DNA from: JBBDIJ01 sp040880485
Lineage (GTDB): Bacteria > Bacteroidota > Rhodothermia > Balneolales > Balneolaceae
Length of the DNA: 13,818 bases
Assembly: GCA_040880485.1 (NCBI GenBank)
Contig: JBBDIJ010000020.1
Location: 1 to 13,818, forward strand
Reading direction: 5' to 3'
Position numbers and translations under genes: made by a program
Shown: piece after piece, positions 1-7,559 of the stretch
How positions within the stretch are numbered: the first letter of the stretch is position 1
Layout: the number at the start of each line of letters is the position of its first letter
Notes under the pieces: generated by a model
The model's database searches: none
What the model saw: the letters and a program-made list of their open reading frames with translations, nothing else
Told to the model about the DNA's origin: nothing

Positions 1-1
1 T

Positions 2-64
2 AATTTCACTGGCATACATGGAGAGGATATCGGCATCTATACCGTGCCCCTGTTCTCCAAGTAG
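2..64 (+). CDS. C-terminal end of an unrecognised protein (partial)
   Basis: An open frame enters from the left edge and ends at a TAG at 62-64, giving 20 residues that finish in GIYTVPLFSK. The third codon positions are rich in C and G, like the neighbouring genes, which supports real coding. I do not recognise the family from so short a tail. It would run toward the convergent tsf gene and could share the hairpin at 230-256 as its terminator, although on this strand the T-run is only four bases and lies inside the stem. The 160 bases between this stop and that hairpin show nothing I can support. Confidence 0.4.
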   Translation, partial: NFTGIHGEDIGIYTVPLFSK

Positions 65-224
65 TGATTCACCACTCAATTTAAGGAGTATTCGTTTATA
101 TGGTTTTGTCACGATCTTCCGGTTTCGTCAATAGTTGAATGGTCTGTGCCGTGTGCAGAAGAGCGGTGAACCGACTTTGGCAACCGACTCCGGAACACCC
201 CCTTTCGGGCTGGCAGTTGAATAT

Positions 225-256
225 AAAAAAAAAGGCTCCCGATTCGGGAGCCTTTT
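225..256 (-). terminator. Rho-independent terminator after tsf
   Basis: There is a perfect 11-bp stem, 230-240 against 246-256, with the 5-nt loop GATTC. The stem core is GGCTCCC/GGGAGCC. Read on the minus strand, the stem is followed by an uninterrupted run of nine T (plus-strand A 225-233). It starts 29 bp after the tsf stop codon, so it closes the rpsB-tsf transcript. pyrH does not follow tsf here, unlike in many bacteria. Confidence 0.9.
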
Positions 257-285
257 ACAGGAAACTTTTTCTGGAAGAGGGGGTT

Positions 286-1119
286 CTATTCATTCTCTCC
301 AAGCTGAATACGGTGAAAGGATGTAACAAGTGGTGCACCTTGCTGTGCAAGATACTCCTTCACAGATACACCGTTATCTTTAACAAACTTCTGCTCCAGC
401 AATACACGCTCTTCATAGAAGCGGCGCAGTTTGCCCTGTGCAGCTTTTTCTGCAATTTCAGCAGGTTTACCTTCATTAATCAACTGCTCTTTTGCAATCT
501 CAAGTTCCTTCTCTATTCTGGCCGAATCGACTTCGTCTCTGGTTACAGCGAGCGGATTCATTGCTGCGACCTGCATGGCGATATCCTTGCCGACCGCCTC
601 GTCAGGAAGCTGGCCTTCAAACTCTACCAAGACTCCAAGCTGATTTCCGGGATGTATGTATTCGGTAAACATTCCATCTGTTGTAGCGTAAATAAGGCGG
701 CTGATTTCGATCTTTTCGCCGATCTTTCCGACCATCTCGCTGAGATGTTCTTCTATAGTAAGCCCATCCATTTGTTGTTTCAGCAAATCTTCCACACTCT
801 CTACGGCGCCTTCGAAAGCCACATTCAGAAACTGTCTGGCCTTTTCCTGAAAGTCATCATTTCTAGCGACAAAGTCTGTTTCGCAGTTGATCTCAAGGGC
901 TGCCGCCCGGTTTCCATCATCACTGATGCGTGACAGGATCAGTCCCTGATTGGCATCTCTGTCGGCCCGTTTTTCTGAGACCTGTTGGCCCTTTTTCCGC
1001 AGGTTCTCGACGGCCTGATCCATATCGCCGTTCGCTTCGGTCAGGGCTTTCTTACAATCCATCATTCCCGCGCCCGTAAGCTCGCGGAGTTTCATGACGT
1101 CTTTTGCACTAATACTCAT
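286..1119 (-). CDS. tsf: Elongation factor Ts
   Basis: EF-Ts is the nucleotide exchange factor that releases GDP from EF-Tu in the cytoplasm. The 277-residue product has the N-terminal UBA-like segment (about 1-45, with LRELTGAGMMDCKKAL at 11-26). It also has the TDFV motif at 81-84 that contacts EF-Tu, and a full dimerisation region to the C-terminus. Length is normal for the family. The start ATG at 1119 gives the conserved N-terminus with no extension. No Shine-Dalgarno is visible upstream, as is usual for Bacteroidota-like organisms. It lies 54 bp after rpsB and is probably cotranscribed with it. A strong terminator follows. Confidence 0.97.
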   Translation of the reverse strand: MSISAKDVMKLRELTGAGMMDCKKALTEANGDMDQAVENLRKKGQQVSEKRADRDANQGLILSRISDDGNRAAALEINCETDFVARNDDFQEKARQFLNVAFEGAVESVEDLLKQQMDGLTIEEHLSEMVGKIGEKIEISRLIYATTDGMFTEYIHPGNQLGVLVEFEGQLPDEAVGKDIAMQVAAMNPLAVTRDEVDSARIEKELEIAKEQLINEGKPAEIAEKAAQGKLRRFYEERVLLEQKFVKDNGVSVKEYLAQQGAPLVTSFHRIQLGENE

Positions 1120-1173
1120 AGGAATATCGGTTTAATCGTAGTGGCTGTTTGAAAGTGGATAGCAGCAAAGATT

Positions 1174-2187
1174 CTAATTGCCGGACTTCTTTTCGCCGGA
1201 GTCGTTCGTATCCGGCTCAGCTTGCACGGATGCTTCATTCTCCTCAGCTTGCTTGGTGTCCTGCTCAATTTGCACGGATGCTTCTTCCGGTTTGGTATCT
1301 GCTGCTTCCTCTTTCTTATTGTCGGACGCAGGAGCATCCTTCTTTGATGAAGCCTTTTTCCCGGATGTGCCAGCCTCTTTTTTGCGTCTTTTACGCATTC
1401 GCGGCTTGGCCTCGCTTGCAGATTCCTCTTCACCGGATTCTTTAGGTTCCAGAACTGCCTCCGCAGCTTTTTCAATCACCTCTTCCTCTTTCATCGCTTC
1501 ACGCTCTGCATTACCTTCGATGATAGCATCTGCTATAAGTGTAGTGATCAACTGAATCGTCCGTGCCGAATCGTCGTTACACGGGATAATATGATCCGGG
1601 ATGTCGGGGTCGCTATTGGTGTCTACCATGGCGATGATCGGGATATTGAGCTTGACAGCCTCATTCACAGCGATCTCCTCCTTGATGGTATCGACCACAA
1701 AGATGGCACCCGGAAGGCGGTTCATGTTGGCGATGCCGCCAAGGGTCTGTTCCAGTTTCTTCTGCTCTCTCTCGAGCATGAGTCCCTCTTTCTTGGTCAG
1801 CTCGTCGAAGGTCCCATCCTGTTTCATCCGCTCGATCTCTTCCATACGGGAGATGCTTTTTCGTACGGTACTAAAATTGGTAAGCATTCCACCCAGCCAG
1901 CGATGAGCGACAAATGGCATCCCGGAGCGTATCGCTTCGTTCCGGATAATTTCCTGCCCCTGTTTCTTTGTGCCAACAAAGAGAATGGTTTTTCCGGCAC
2001 GGGCGAAGTTGGTGATCTCTTCTAGCGCTTCCTCCAGAAGAGCGTGCGACTTTTTGAGATCGATAATGTGAATGCCGTTTCTTTGCATGAAGATGAACTC
2101 CTTCATCTTCGGGTTCCAACGACGTGTGAGGTGACCGAAGTGGGCACCTGATTTCAAGAGTTCTTCTACACTTGCTGCTTTGGGCAT
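1174..2187 (-). CDS. rpsB: 30S ribosomal protein S2 with a long charged C-terminal tail
   Basis: S2 binds the 30S head/body junction. Residues 1-228 form the canonical fold, with GAHFGHLTRRWNPKMKEFIF near the N-terminus, GTKKQ at 72-76, AHRWLGGMLTN at 94-104 and VDTNSDPDIPDHIIPCNDD at 188-206. The product is 337 residues against the usual 230-260, so roughly residues 229-337 are extra. This tail is low-complexity, with an acidic stretch, a basic block (RMRKRRKKEA, 263-272) and then E/K/A/S/D-rich sequence. It contains a degenerate 16-residue direct repeat: EASVQIEQDTKQAEEN followed by EASVQAEPDTNDSGEK. The matching DNA repeats a 15-nt word 48 bp apart (1222-1236 and 1270-1284). The tail is probably disordered. 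It is first in a pair with tsf and is preceded by a structured spacer. Confidence 0.97.
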   Translation of the reverse strand: MPKAASVEELLKSGAHFGHLTRRWNPKMKEFIFMQRNGIHIIDLKKSHALLEEALEEITNFARAGKTILFVGTKKQGQEIIRNEAIRSGMPFVAHRWLGGMLTNFSTVRKSISRMEEIERMKQDGTFDELTKKEGLMLEREQKKLEQTLGGIANMNRLPGAIFVVDTIKEEIAVNEAVKLNIPIIAMVDTNSDPDIPDHIIPCNDDSARTIQLITTLIADAIIEGNAEREAMKEEEVIEKAAEAVLEPKESGEEESASEAKPRMRKRRKKEAGTSGKKASSKKDAPASDNKKEEAADTKPEEASVQIEQDTKQAEENEASVQAEPDTNDSGEKKSGN

Positions 2188-2391
2188 GGTATGTTTGAGT
2201 ATGATGTTTGAGTTAATCCTCTACGCAGGTCCACCTTCAATGCTAATTCCATCCTCAGGGAGGAACACCCGGCATGAAGTCGCTACGTATGTGTGATTGA
2301 AATCCGGACTCCCAGGGGATATCCGGTATGGGTGACATCGACATTGAGGGGGCTAGCCCCCGAAAAAATATTTATGAAAACGGAGAGGACC
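2188..2391 (-). other. rpsI-rpsB spacer / possible rpsB leader with palindromes
   Basis: This 204-bp spacer has no convincing ORF. It contains a perfect 14-bp GC palindrome at 2348-2361 (five G, CTAG, five C). It also has a hairpin at 2304-2326 in which CCGGA pairs with TCCGG around an inner TCC/GGA stem. Neither is followed by a T-run on the minus strand, so neither is a standard terminator for rpsI. They may be leader or attenuator structures for rpsB-tsf. S2 autoregulates rpsB in gammaproteobacteria, but I see no proof that this leader works in that way. No clear promoter was found. Confidence 0.4.
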
Positions 2392-2778
2392 TTATCGTTT
2401 GGAGAACTGGAACTTCTTCCGCGCTTTCGGCTGACCGTATTTCTTCCTTTCAACCATGCGGTCGTCCCGCGTAAGTAATCCTTTCTTCTTGAGAATGTCG
2501 TGGAGATCTTCATTCAGATCATCCAGTGCTCTCGAAAGTGCGAGTTGCACGGCACCGGCCTGGCCGGTAATACCGCCACCTCGTACTGTCACCTTGATGT
2601 CGTACTTCCCTTCTTTTTCGGTCACTCGAAGAGGAAGATTGGCAACATTGATTCTTGCTTTGGTAGAGAAAAAATTCTCCAGTGGTGTACCGTTAATCAA
2701 AAATTCACCTTTACCAGGCTCAATATAGAGACGTGCGGTGGAGGTCTTTCTGCGTCCGATATAGTTCGCTTGTGCCAT
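2392..2778 (-). CDS. rpsI: 30S ribosomal protein S9
   Basis: S9 sits in the 30S head, and its C-terminal tail reaches the P-site tRNA. The 128-residue product has the family pattern YIGRRKTSTARLYI near the start and VRGGGITGQAGAVQLALSRAL at 65-85. The basic end is KARKKFQFSKR, with the conserved terminal KR. Length is normal. It starts 9 bp after rplM stops, so the two form the widely conserved rplM-rpsI operon. It is separated from rpsB by a 204-bp spacer that may or may not contain a new promoter. Confidence 0.97.
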   Translation of the reverse strand: MAQANYIGRRKTSTARLYIEPGKGEFLINGTPLENFFSTKARINVANLPLRVTEKEGKYDIKVTVRGGGITGQAGAVQLALSRALDDLNEDLHDILKKKGLLTRDDRMVERKKYGQPKARKKFQFSKR

Positions 2779-2787
2779 AAAAAATTG

Positions 2788-3231
2788 TTACAGTTCTATT
2801 TTTTCAGGTTGCTGAGCCGTGAGATCATGCTCCGGCCCGGCATAAATTCGCAGGTTGGTCATCAGCTTGCGGCCAAGCCTGTTCCTGGGAAGCATTCCCT
2901 TCACAGCGTTGTATATGAGCGCTGTGGGATCCTTCTCATGCATCTGGTTTGCCGCAATGAACTGTTCGCTTCCTGTATAACCGGTGTGGCGAAAATAGGA
3001 TTTATCGCTCCACTTTTTTCCGGTTAGCACAACATTGCCGGAATTAATGACTACAACATTGTCCCCGGTATCCATATGAGGAGTGAATTGTGGCTTGTGT
3101 TTACCGCGAAGAATGGAAGCGATGCGACTGGCAACCCGTCCCAGGGGTTGTTCACTGGCATCTACCAGTACCCACTTCTTTTTAATGTCGCCCGCTTTGG
3201 CCGAATAGGTTTTGTTGCTGATCGTGTTCAC
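2788..3231 (-). CDS. rplM: 50S ribosomal protein L13 (GTG start)
   Basis: L13 is an early-assembling 50S protein. Family motifs include WVLVDASEQPLGRVASRIA, LRGKHKPQFTPHMDTGDNVVVIN, VLTGKKW, GMLPRNRLG and a C-terminal AQQPEKIEL. The frame is open up to a TTG at 3300 but contains no in-frame ATG. I chose the GTG at 3231, which gives 147 residues beginning NTISNKTYSAKAGDIKKKW after the start, the usual L13 length and N-terminus for Bacteroidota. The longer version would put coding sequence across the palindrome at 3290-3305 and a promoter-like box at 3253-3260. The TTG at 3255 is a less likely alternative. No Shine-Dalgarno is evident. Confidence 0.92.
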   Translation of the reverse strand: MNTISNKTYSAKAGDIKKKWVLVDASEQPLGRVASRIASILRGKHKPQFTPHMDTGDNVVVINSGNVVLTGKKWSDKSYFRHTGYTGSEQFIAANQMHEKDPTALIYNAVKGMLPRNRLGRKLMTNLRIYAGPEHDLTAQQPEKIEL

Positions 3232-3252
3232 GACAATCTCATTGTTTTCATG

Positions 3253-3260
3253 CAAAATTG
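3253..3260 (-). promoter_or_regulatory. rplM: Candidate -7 element of the rplM promoter
   Basis: On the minus strand this reads CAATTTTG, one base off the Bacteroidota -7 consensus TAnnTTTG. It lies about 20 bp before the GTG start of rplM. No good TTTG -33 box sits at the expected distance, so the call is weak. If real, transcription would start near 3247 and the palindrome at 3290-3305 would be centred near -50. Confidence 0.3.
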
Positions 3261-3289
3261 ACAAGTCGCAAAAAATAAGGGGAAATTGG

Positions 3290-3305
3290 TTTGATTGCAA
3301 TCAAA
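3290..3305. promoter_or_regulatory. Perfect FNR/CRP-family type palindrome in the rplM-acnA divergent region
   Basis: TTTGATTGCAATCAAA is a perfect 16-bp inverted repeat. Its core matches the FNR consensus TTGAT-N4-ATCAA at every fixed position. It sits in the 211-bp gap between the divergent genes rplM and acnA, centred about 145 bp before the acnA ATG and 66 bp before the rplM GTG. TAnnTTTG-like words lie downstream toward acnA (TCTCTTTG at 3311-3318 and again at 3324-3331). With the second as -7 box the palindrome would be centred near -41, the class II activator position. The match to the consensus is seen. Binding by an FNR/DNR-like regulator is inferred. Confidence 0.6.
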
Positions 3306-3335
3306 GAATCTCTCTTTGTTCCCTCTCTTTGGGTA

Positions 3336-3387
3336 CCCGGAAATACCGGGAAACCTGAAGGTTTATCAAAAGATTCGTACCTTCAGG
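3336..3387 (+). promoter_or_regulatory. acnA: Two hairpins in the acnA leader
   Basis: The first hairpin is CCCGG-AAATA-CCGGG at 3336-3350. The second has a perfect 9-bp stem, CCTGAAGGT (3354-3362) against ACCTTCAGG (3379-3387), with a 16-nt loop. Neither is followed by a T-run, so they are not terminators. The 3' arm of the second overlaps the AGGGA (3385-3389) that could serve as ribosome binding site for the short ORF at 3399-3446. They may affect translation or stability of acnA mRNA. Bacterial aconitases can bind RNA, but I claim no iron-responsive element here. Confidence 0.4.
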
Positions 3388-3398
3388 GATTGAAATAT

Positions 3399-3446
3399 AT
3401 GCCGTTGGATGGCCCCGAACCGATATATTGCAAGGATGTCATATGA
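3399..3446 (+). other. Possible 15-codon upstream ORF overlapping the acnA start
   Basis: An ATG at 3399 opens a 15-codon frame (MPLDGPEPIYCKDVI). Its TGA at 3444-3446 overlaps the acnA ATG at 3443-3445 in an ATGA arrangement, which could couple translation. A possible ribosome binding site, AGGGA, lies 9 nt before the ATG and is partly inside the second leader hairpin. Such a short frame can occur by chance, so this is speculative. Confidence 0.2.
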
Positions 3447-6157
3447 GCAAAAACAATGATCTTCAGAGCACCAAAATTGAGTTTGACGCAGGCAAAGGGA
3501 GAAAACTTCATCTGTACAGCCTGAAACAGCTGGAAATACTCGGGTATGGCGAGGTCTCGAAGCTGCCGTTTACCATCAAGGTGCTACTTGAGGCGGTTCT
3601 TCGGGAGTACGATGGATATGCAGTGACCGAGGAGGATGTTCGTCGGCTTGCGGGATATAACGCAAAGAGCCCGGAGGGTGAGATTCCATTCAAACCGTCC
3701 AGAGTTGTTCTTCAGGATTTTACCGGTGTTCCCGCTGTTGTGGACCTTGCGGCACTGCGTTCGGCTATGAAACGGATGGGTGGAGATCCAAACTCGATTA
3801 ACCCCCAGGTGCCTGTAGATCTGGTGATTGATCACTCTGTCCAGGTAGATATGTTCGGTCAGGAGTACGCTTTCATGTTCAATGTAGAAAAGGAGATGGA
3901 GCGAAACCGGGAGCGCTATGAATTTCTAAAGTGGGGTCAGAAGGCGTTCGACAATTTTCGTGTGGTTCCACCCGGAAGAGGTATCGTACACCAGGTGAAC
4001 CTGGAGTACCTGGCAAAAGGAGTCTTTACACGTGAGGAGCAGGATGGAACTATAGTGGCCTACCCCGATACCCTGGTGGGAACCGACTCCCATACAACGA
4101 TGATCAATGGTCTGGGAATCCTTGGCTGGGGTGTAGGTGGAATTGAGGCTGAAGCGGCGATGCTTGGCCAGCCGATCTATATGTTGATCCCCGAGGTGAC
4201 GGGAGTACGCCTTACAGGCAAATTGAGAGAGGGTATTACAGCCACGGATCTCACACTGACGGTCACCCAGATGCTGCGCCGGCATGGGGTGGTAAGCAAG
4301 TTTGTGGAATTTTTTGGCCCGGGCCTCAGCAATATGAGCCTTCCGGATCGTGCCACTATTGCCAATATGTCTCCGGAGTATGGAGCCACTATGGGCTTTT
4401 TCCCCATAGATGATGAGGCGCTCAGGTATATGAGCCGAACCGGCCGTTCTGATGAACAGGTACGGCTTGTAGAGAGCTATACGAAGGAGCAGGGACTCTT
4501 TCGTACCGATGAGACCCCCGATCCGGAGTTCACAGAAGTTCTGGAGCTCGATCTTTCTGAAGTTCAGACCTCTCTGGCCGGCCCAAAACGGCCACAGGAT
4601 CGGATTACACTGGGCCGTATGAAAGAGACTTTTGGAAATGCTTTGACAAGTGACGATCCGACGATGGGATTCAATCTGGCCAAAGATAAGCTCGCGAACA
4701 GCGGGGTGTACAGGAATGGCGAGAGCGTGGAGATGAAGCATGGAAATGTGGTGATTGCCGCGATTACCAGCTGCACAAATACCTCCAATCCAAGCGTGAT
4801 GCTTGGCGCGGGTATTATTGCCAAAAAAGCCGTTGAGAGGGGGTTAAAAGTGCCCCCGTTTGTGAAGACTTCACTGGCACCCGGATCGAGGGTGGTTACC
4901 GAGTACCTGAATGAGGCTGGACTTACAGATTATATGGACCGTCTCGGGTTCAACCTGGTAGGGTATGGATGCACCACCTGTATCGGTAACTCCGGTCCGT
5001 TACCGGATGCGGTTGTGAAGGCAATCGAAGAGGGGGAACTTGTGGTCGCCGGGGTTCTCTCCGGTAATCGCAACTTCGAGGGGCGAATTCACCCGCATGT
5101 GAAGGCGAACTTTCTGGCTTCTCCGCCACTTGTGGTCGCCTATGCCCTTGCCGGAAGAGTGGACATCGACCTGGAGACCGAACCGATAGGCAAAGACGGG
5201 GATGGAAAGGATGTTTTTCTGAAGGAGATATGGCCCACTTCAGATGAGATTGCAGAATTTCTTGATCAGGCGATCCGGCCCGAACTTTTCAAAGAGATGT
5301 ATAGCGATATCTTTGAATCGGAGGCATGGGACGAGATCCCCGTCGGTGGCGGAGAGCTCTATGAATGGAAGGCCGACTCAACCTACATCCAGGAACCGCC
5401 CTTCTTTGTGGATATGGATGCCAATCCTGAGCCGATAGAGTCTGTGAAGGGAGCCAGAGTGTTGGTAAAGGCGGGTGATTCAATTACAACCGATCACATT
5501 TCACCTGCAGGTAATATCGATCCGAAGAGCCCTGCGGGCAAGTATCTGATCGAAAACGGTGTAGAGCAGGCCGACTTCAACTCCTATGGGTCCCGGCGTG
5601 GCAATGATCGTGTAATGACTCGCGGAACCTTCGCAAATGTGCGGTTCAAAAACCAGCTAGCGCCGGGAACCGAAGGTGGATATACCCGTTATTTTCCGGA
5701 AGACCGGATAACAACCATTTATGAAGCGGCTCAAAAGTATCATGAAACCGAAACAAAGCTGATTGTCCTGGCCGGCCGTGAATATGGTACCGGTTCGTCG
5801 AGAGACTGGGCGGCAAAGGGGACTCTGCTACTGGGTGTAGAGGCTGTGATTGCGACTTCCTATGAGAGAATCCACCGCTCCAACCTGGTCGGTATGGGTG
5901 TACTTCCGCTTCAGTTTGCCCCTGGAGAGACGGCTGATTCTTTGGGCCTGGATGGCTCCGAGACCTTTGACATCGACCTTTCGGATGACCTGAAACCAGC
6001 TGAAAAGGTTTCTGTGACAGCAACAAAGAAGAGTGGAGAAAAGGTGGCCTTCGACACGGTCTGCCGGATCGACACTCCTATTGAGATCGATTACTACCGT
6101 AACGGTGGAATTCTTCACACCGTCTTGCGCGATTATTTTAAAGAGTACAAGGGCTAG
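3443..6157 (+). CDS. acnA: Aconitate hydratase (AcnA/IRP type)
   Basis: Aconitase interconverts citrate and isocitrate in the TCA cycle using a [4Fe-4S] cluster. The three cluster cysteines are C444 (in ITSCTNTSNPSV) and C510 and C513 (in YGCTTCIGN). HTTMINGLGILGWGVGGIEAE marks the N-terminal catalytic domains. The C-terminal swivel domain has DHISPAGNI, NSYGSRRGNDRVM and the substrate-binding GSSRD at 784-788. Length is 904 residues, normal for AcnA (891 in E. coli). The frame is open from a TTG at 3428, but the ATG at 3443 is preferred because AAGGA lies 6 nt before it, one of the few good Shine-Dalgarno sequences in the window. An FNR-like palindrome and a structured leader lie upstream. 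It converges on the MATE gene with 6 bp between stops and no visible terminator. Confidence 0.97.
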   Translation: MSKNNDLQSTKIEFDAGKGRKLHLYSLKQLEILGYGEVSKLPFTIKVLLEAVLREYDGYAVTEEDVRRLAGYNAKSPEGEIPFKPSRVVLQDFTGVPAVVDLAALRSAMKRMGGDPNSINPQVPVDLVIDHSVQVDMFGQEYAFMFNVEKEMERNRERYEFLKWGQKAFDNFRVVPPGRGIVHQVNLEYLAKGVFTREEQDGTIVAYPDTLVGTDSHTTMINGLGILGWGVGGIEAEAAMLGQPIYMLIPEVTGVRLTGKLREGITATDLTLTVTQMLRRHGVVSKFVEFFGPGLSNMSLPDRATIANMSPEYGATMGFFPIDDEALRYMSRTGRSDEQVRLVESYTKEQGLFRTDETPDPEFTEVLELDLSEVQTSLAGPKRPQDRITLGRMKETFGNALTSDDPTMGFNLAKDKLANSGVYRNGESVEMKHGNVVIAAITSCTNTSNPSVMLGAGIIAKKAVERGLKVPPFVKTSLAPGSRVVTEYLNEAGLTDYMDRLGFNLVGYGCTTCIGNSGPLPDAVVKAIEEGELVVAGVLSGNRNFEGRIHPHVKANFLASPPLVVAYALAGRVDIDLETEPIGKDGDGKDVFLKEIWPTSDEIAEFLDQAIRPELFKEMYSDIFESEAWDEIPVGGGELYEWKADSTYIQEPPFFVDMDANPEPIESVKGARVLVKAGDSITTDHISPAGNIDPKSPAGKYLIENGVEQADFNSYGSRRGNDRVMTRGTFANVRFKNQLAPGTEGGYTRYFPEDRITTIYEAAQKYHETETKLIVLAGREYGTGSSRDWAAKGTLLLGVEAVIATSYERIHRSNLVGMGVLPLQFAPGETADSLGLDGSETFDIDLSDDLKPAEKVSVTATKKSGEKVAFDTVCRIDTPIEIDYYRNGGILHTVLRDYFKEYKG

Positions 6158-6163
6158 GGTTCT

Positions 6164-7510
6164 CTACGTACCGGTCTTTCTGAAGAAGCGAATGTTGTGC
6201 AGAATGGCTGCGATGGTGAGCCCGATGATCAGTCCGATCCAAAGCCCGACAGGTCCGTAATCGAGTGTGAAACCGAGTATGTATGCTGTGGGCAGGCCAA
6301 CAATGCAGTAGGCGAAAATATTCACATACATTGGTATTTTGGTATCCTTGAGCCCGCGTAATGCTCCGAACCCGCTTACCTGAAGACCGTCGCTGATCTG
6401 GAAAATAGCTGCCATGAAGAGAAGTTGAATGGCCATCTCCTGTACATCAGAATCTGTCGTGTAGATGGCAGTGATCTGAGCCGGAAAGAGAAGCATAAGC
6501 AAGGCTGTAACACACATAATGAGTGTAGAGATTCCGACCCCTACAAATCCCTTGAAGCGTGCTTCAGAAAGTTTTTTTCGACCGGCAGCCTGGCCTACAC
6601 GTGCAGTAATGGCCAGTGAGAGGCCGAACGGTATCATGAAGGCCATCGCGGCTATGTTGATGGCGATCTGATGGCCAGCCACGGCGATGGTCCCGATCGC
6701 TCCCATGAGCAGGCTGACGGCAGCAAACAGAGAGACCTCCATCGCTCCACTTACACCTATTGGAATGCCGATCCCAAGAAGTTCTTTCAGATATTTCCGG
6801 TCCGGCCAGCGGAATCGGCCAAAGATGTCGAACCGTTTCCAGGGGCGAAAGTTCCAGGTAAAAGCGAGCATGGAGCTGAACATGATAAAGTAGACGATCG
6901 CAGAAGCGTACCCCGTTCCGACCGCACCCAGCTCTGGAAAGCCCAGTTTACCATACATCAACAGGTAGTTCAGTGGGATATTGGCGAGTGTTCCCACCAG
7001 CGCTACATACATTCCGGGACGGGTAACGGACATTCCCTCGTTAAAGTAGCGAAGGGCACCGTATGCCATAACTGGAAAGAGCCCCCAGGAGATCGCTTTC
7101 AGATACCCGGATGCTACCGGGATCACTACCGATTCGACACCGATCCAGACCATCAGGAAATCGAGATTACGAATGGCAAAAAAACAGGGGAGGGCTATCA
7201 ACTGGCTAACCCAGAGTGTTTGACGGGCGTTGGTCCCTATCAGGTTGAACTGCCTGCCCCCATAATTCTGCGCGACAATAGGATTGACAGCCATCAGGCT
7301 GCCGAGTCCGAACACGAGAAAGGGGAGCAATATGCTTGAACCTATTGCGACTGCAGCCAGATCGAGAGCAGAGAGACGGCCTGCCATCACAGTGTCTACG
7401 AAATTCATCGACATCTGAAGCAGTTGCGTGATGATGACCGGTATCCCGATCTTCATCGTAATACCCGCCTCCTTTCGAACACGATTAAAAAATGTTGGTT
7501 CGTGACTCAT
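6164..7510 (-). CDS. MATE family multidrug/Na+ antiporter, NorM/MdtK type
   Basis: The 448-residue integral inner-membrane protein has the two-lobed MATE layout of 12 predicted membrane spans. It is similar along its whole length to E. coli MdtK/NorM: FVDTVMAG near 37, AVAIGSSI, a P-G-M-x-x-x-x-G-x-x-x-N-I-P-x-N-Y segment near 165-182, and GLPTAYILGF near 405. The three acidic residues of the Vibrio cholerae NorM cation site (D36, E255, D371) are matched by D39, E258 and D374, all with the same offset of 3. It should couple Na+ or H+ entry to export of cationic drugs, but the substrate cannot be told from sequence. It starts 49 bp after the dehydrogenase gene and is probably last in that transcript. 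Confidence 0.93.
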   Translation of the reverse strand: MSHEPTFFNRVRKEAGITMKIGIPVIITQLLQMSMNFVDTVMAGRLSALDLAAVAIGSSILLPFLVFGLGSLMAVNPIVAQNYGGRQFNLIGTNARQTLWVSQLIALPCFFAIRNLDFLMVWIGVESVVIPVASGYLKAISWGLFPVMAYGALRYFNEGMSVTRPGMYVALVGTLANIPLNYLLMYGKLGFPELGAVGTGYASAIVYFIMFSSMLAFTWNFRPWKRFDIFGRFRWPDRKYLKELLGIGIPIGVSGAMEVSLFAAVSLLMGAIGTIAVAGHQIAINIAAMAFMIPFGLSLAITARVGQAAGRKKLSEARFKGFVGVGISTLIMCVTALLMLLFPAQITAIYTTDSDVQEMAIQLLFMAAIFQISDGLQVSGFGALRGLKDTKIPMYVNIFAYCIVGLPTAYILGFTLDYGPVGLWIGLIIGLTIAAILHNIRFFRKTGT

Positions 7511-7559
7511 GGTTTAACTGTAGCTCAGCCTCTGTGCCCGACATGCAGAAGATACGACT

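Noticed and set aside
139..933. 264-codon plus-strand frame opposite tsf
   Set aside because: It is antisense to a certain EF-Ts gene and runs through the terminator hairpin at 230-256. The translation has no family character.
2348..2361. The GC palindrome as the rpsI terminator
   Set aside because: The T/A-run lies on the wrong side for minus-strand transcription, and the stem is only 5 bp with a 4-nt loop.
3232..3300. Longer rplM starting with TTG at 3300
   Set aside because: The extra 23 residues are not L13-like and would cover the palindrome and the promoter-like box. The GTG at 3231 gives normal length.
7521..7528. TAGCTCAG, like a tRNA D-arm, between the MATE and dehydrogenase genes
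   Set aside because: No acceptor, anticodon or T-arm sequence surrounds it on either strand.
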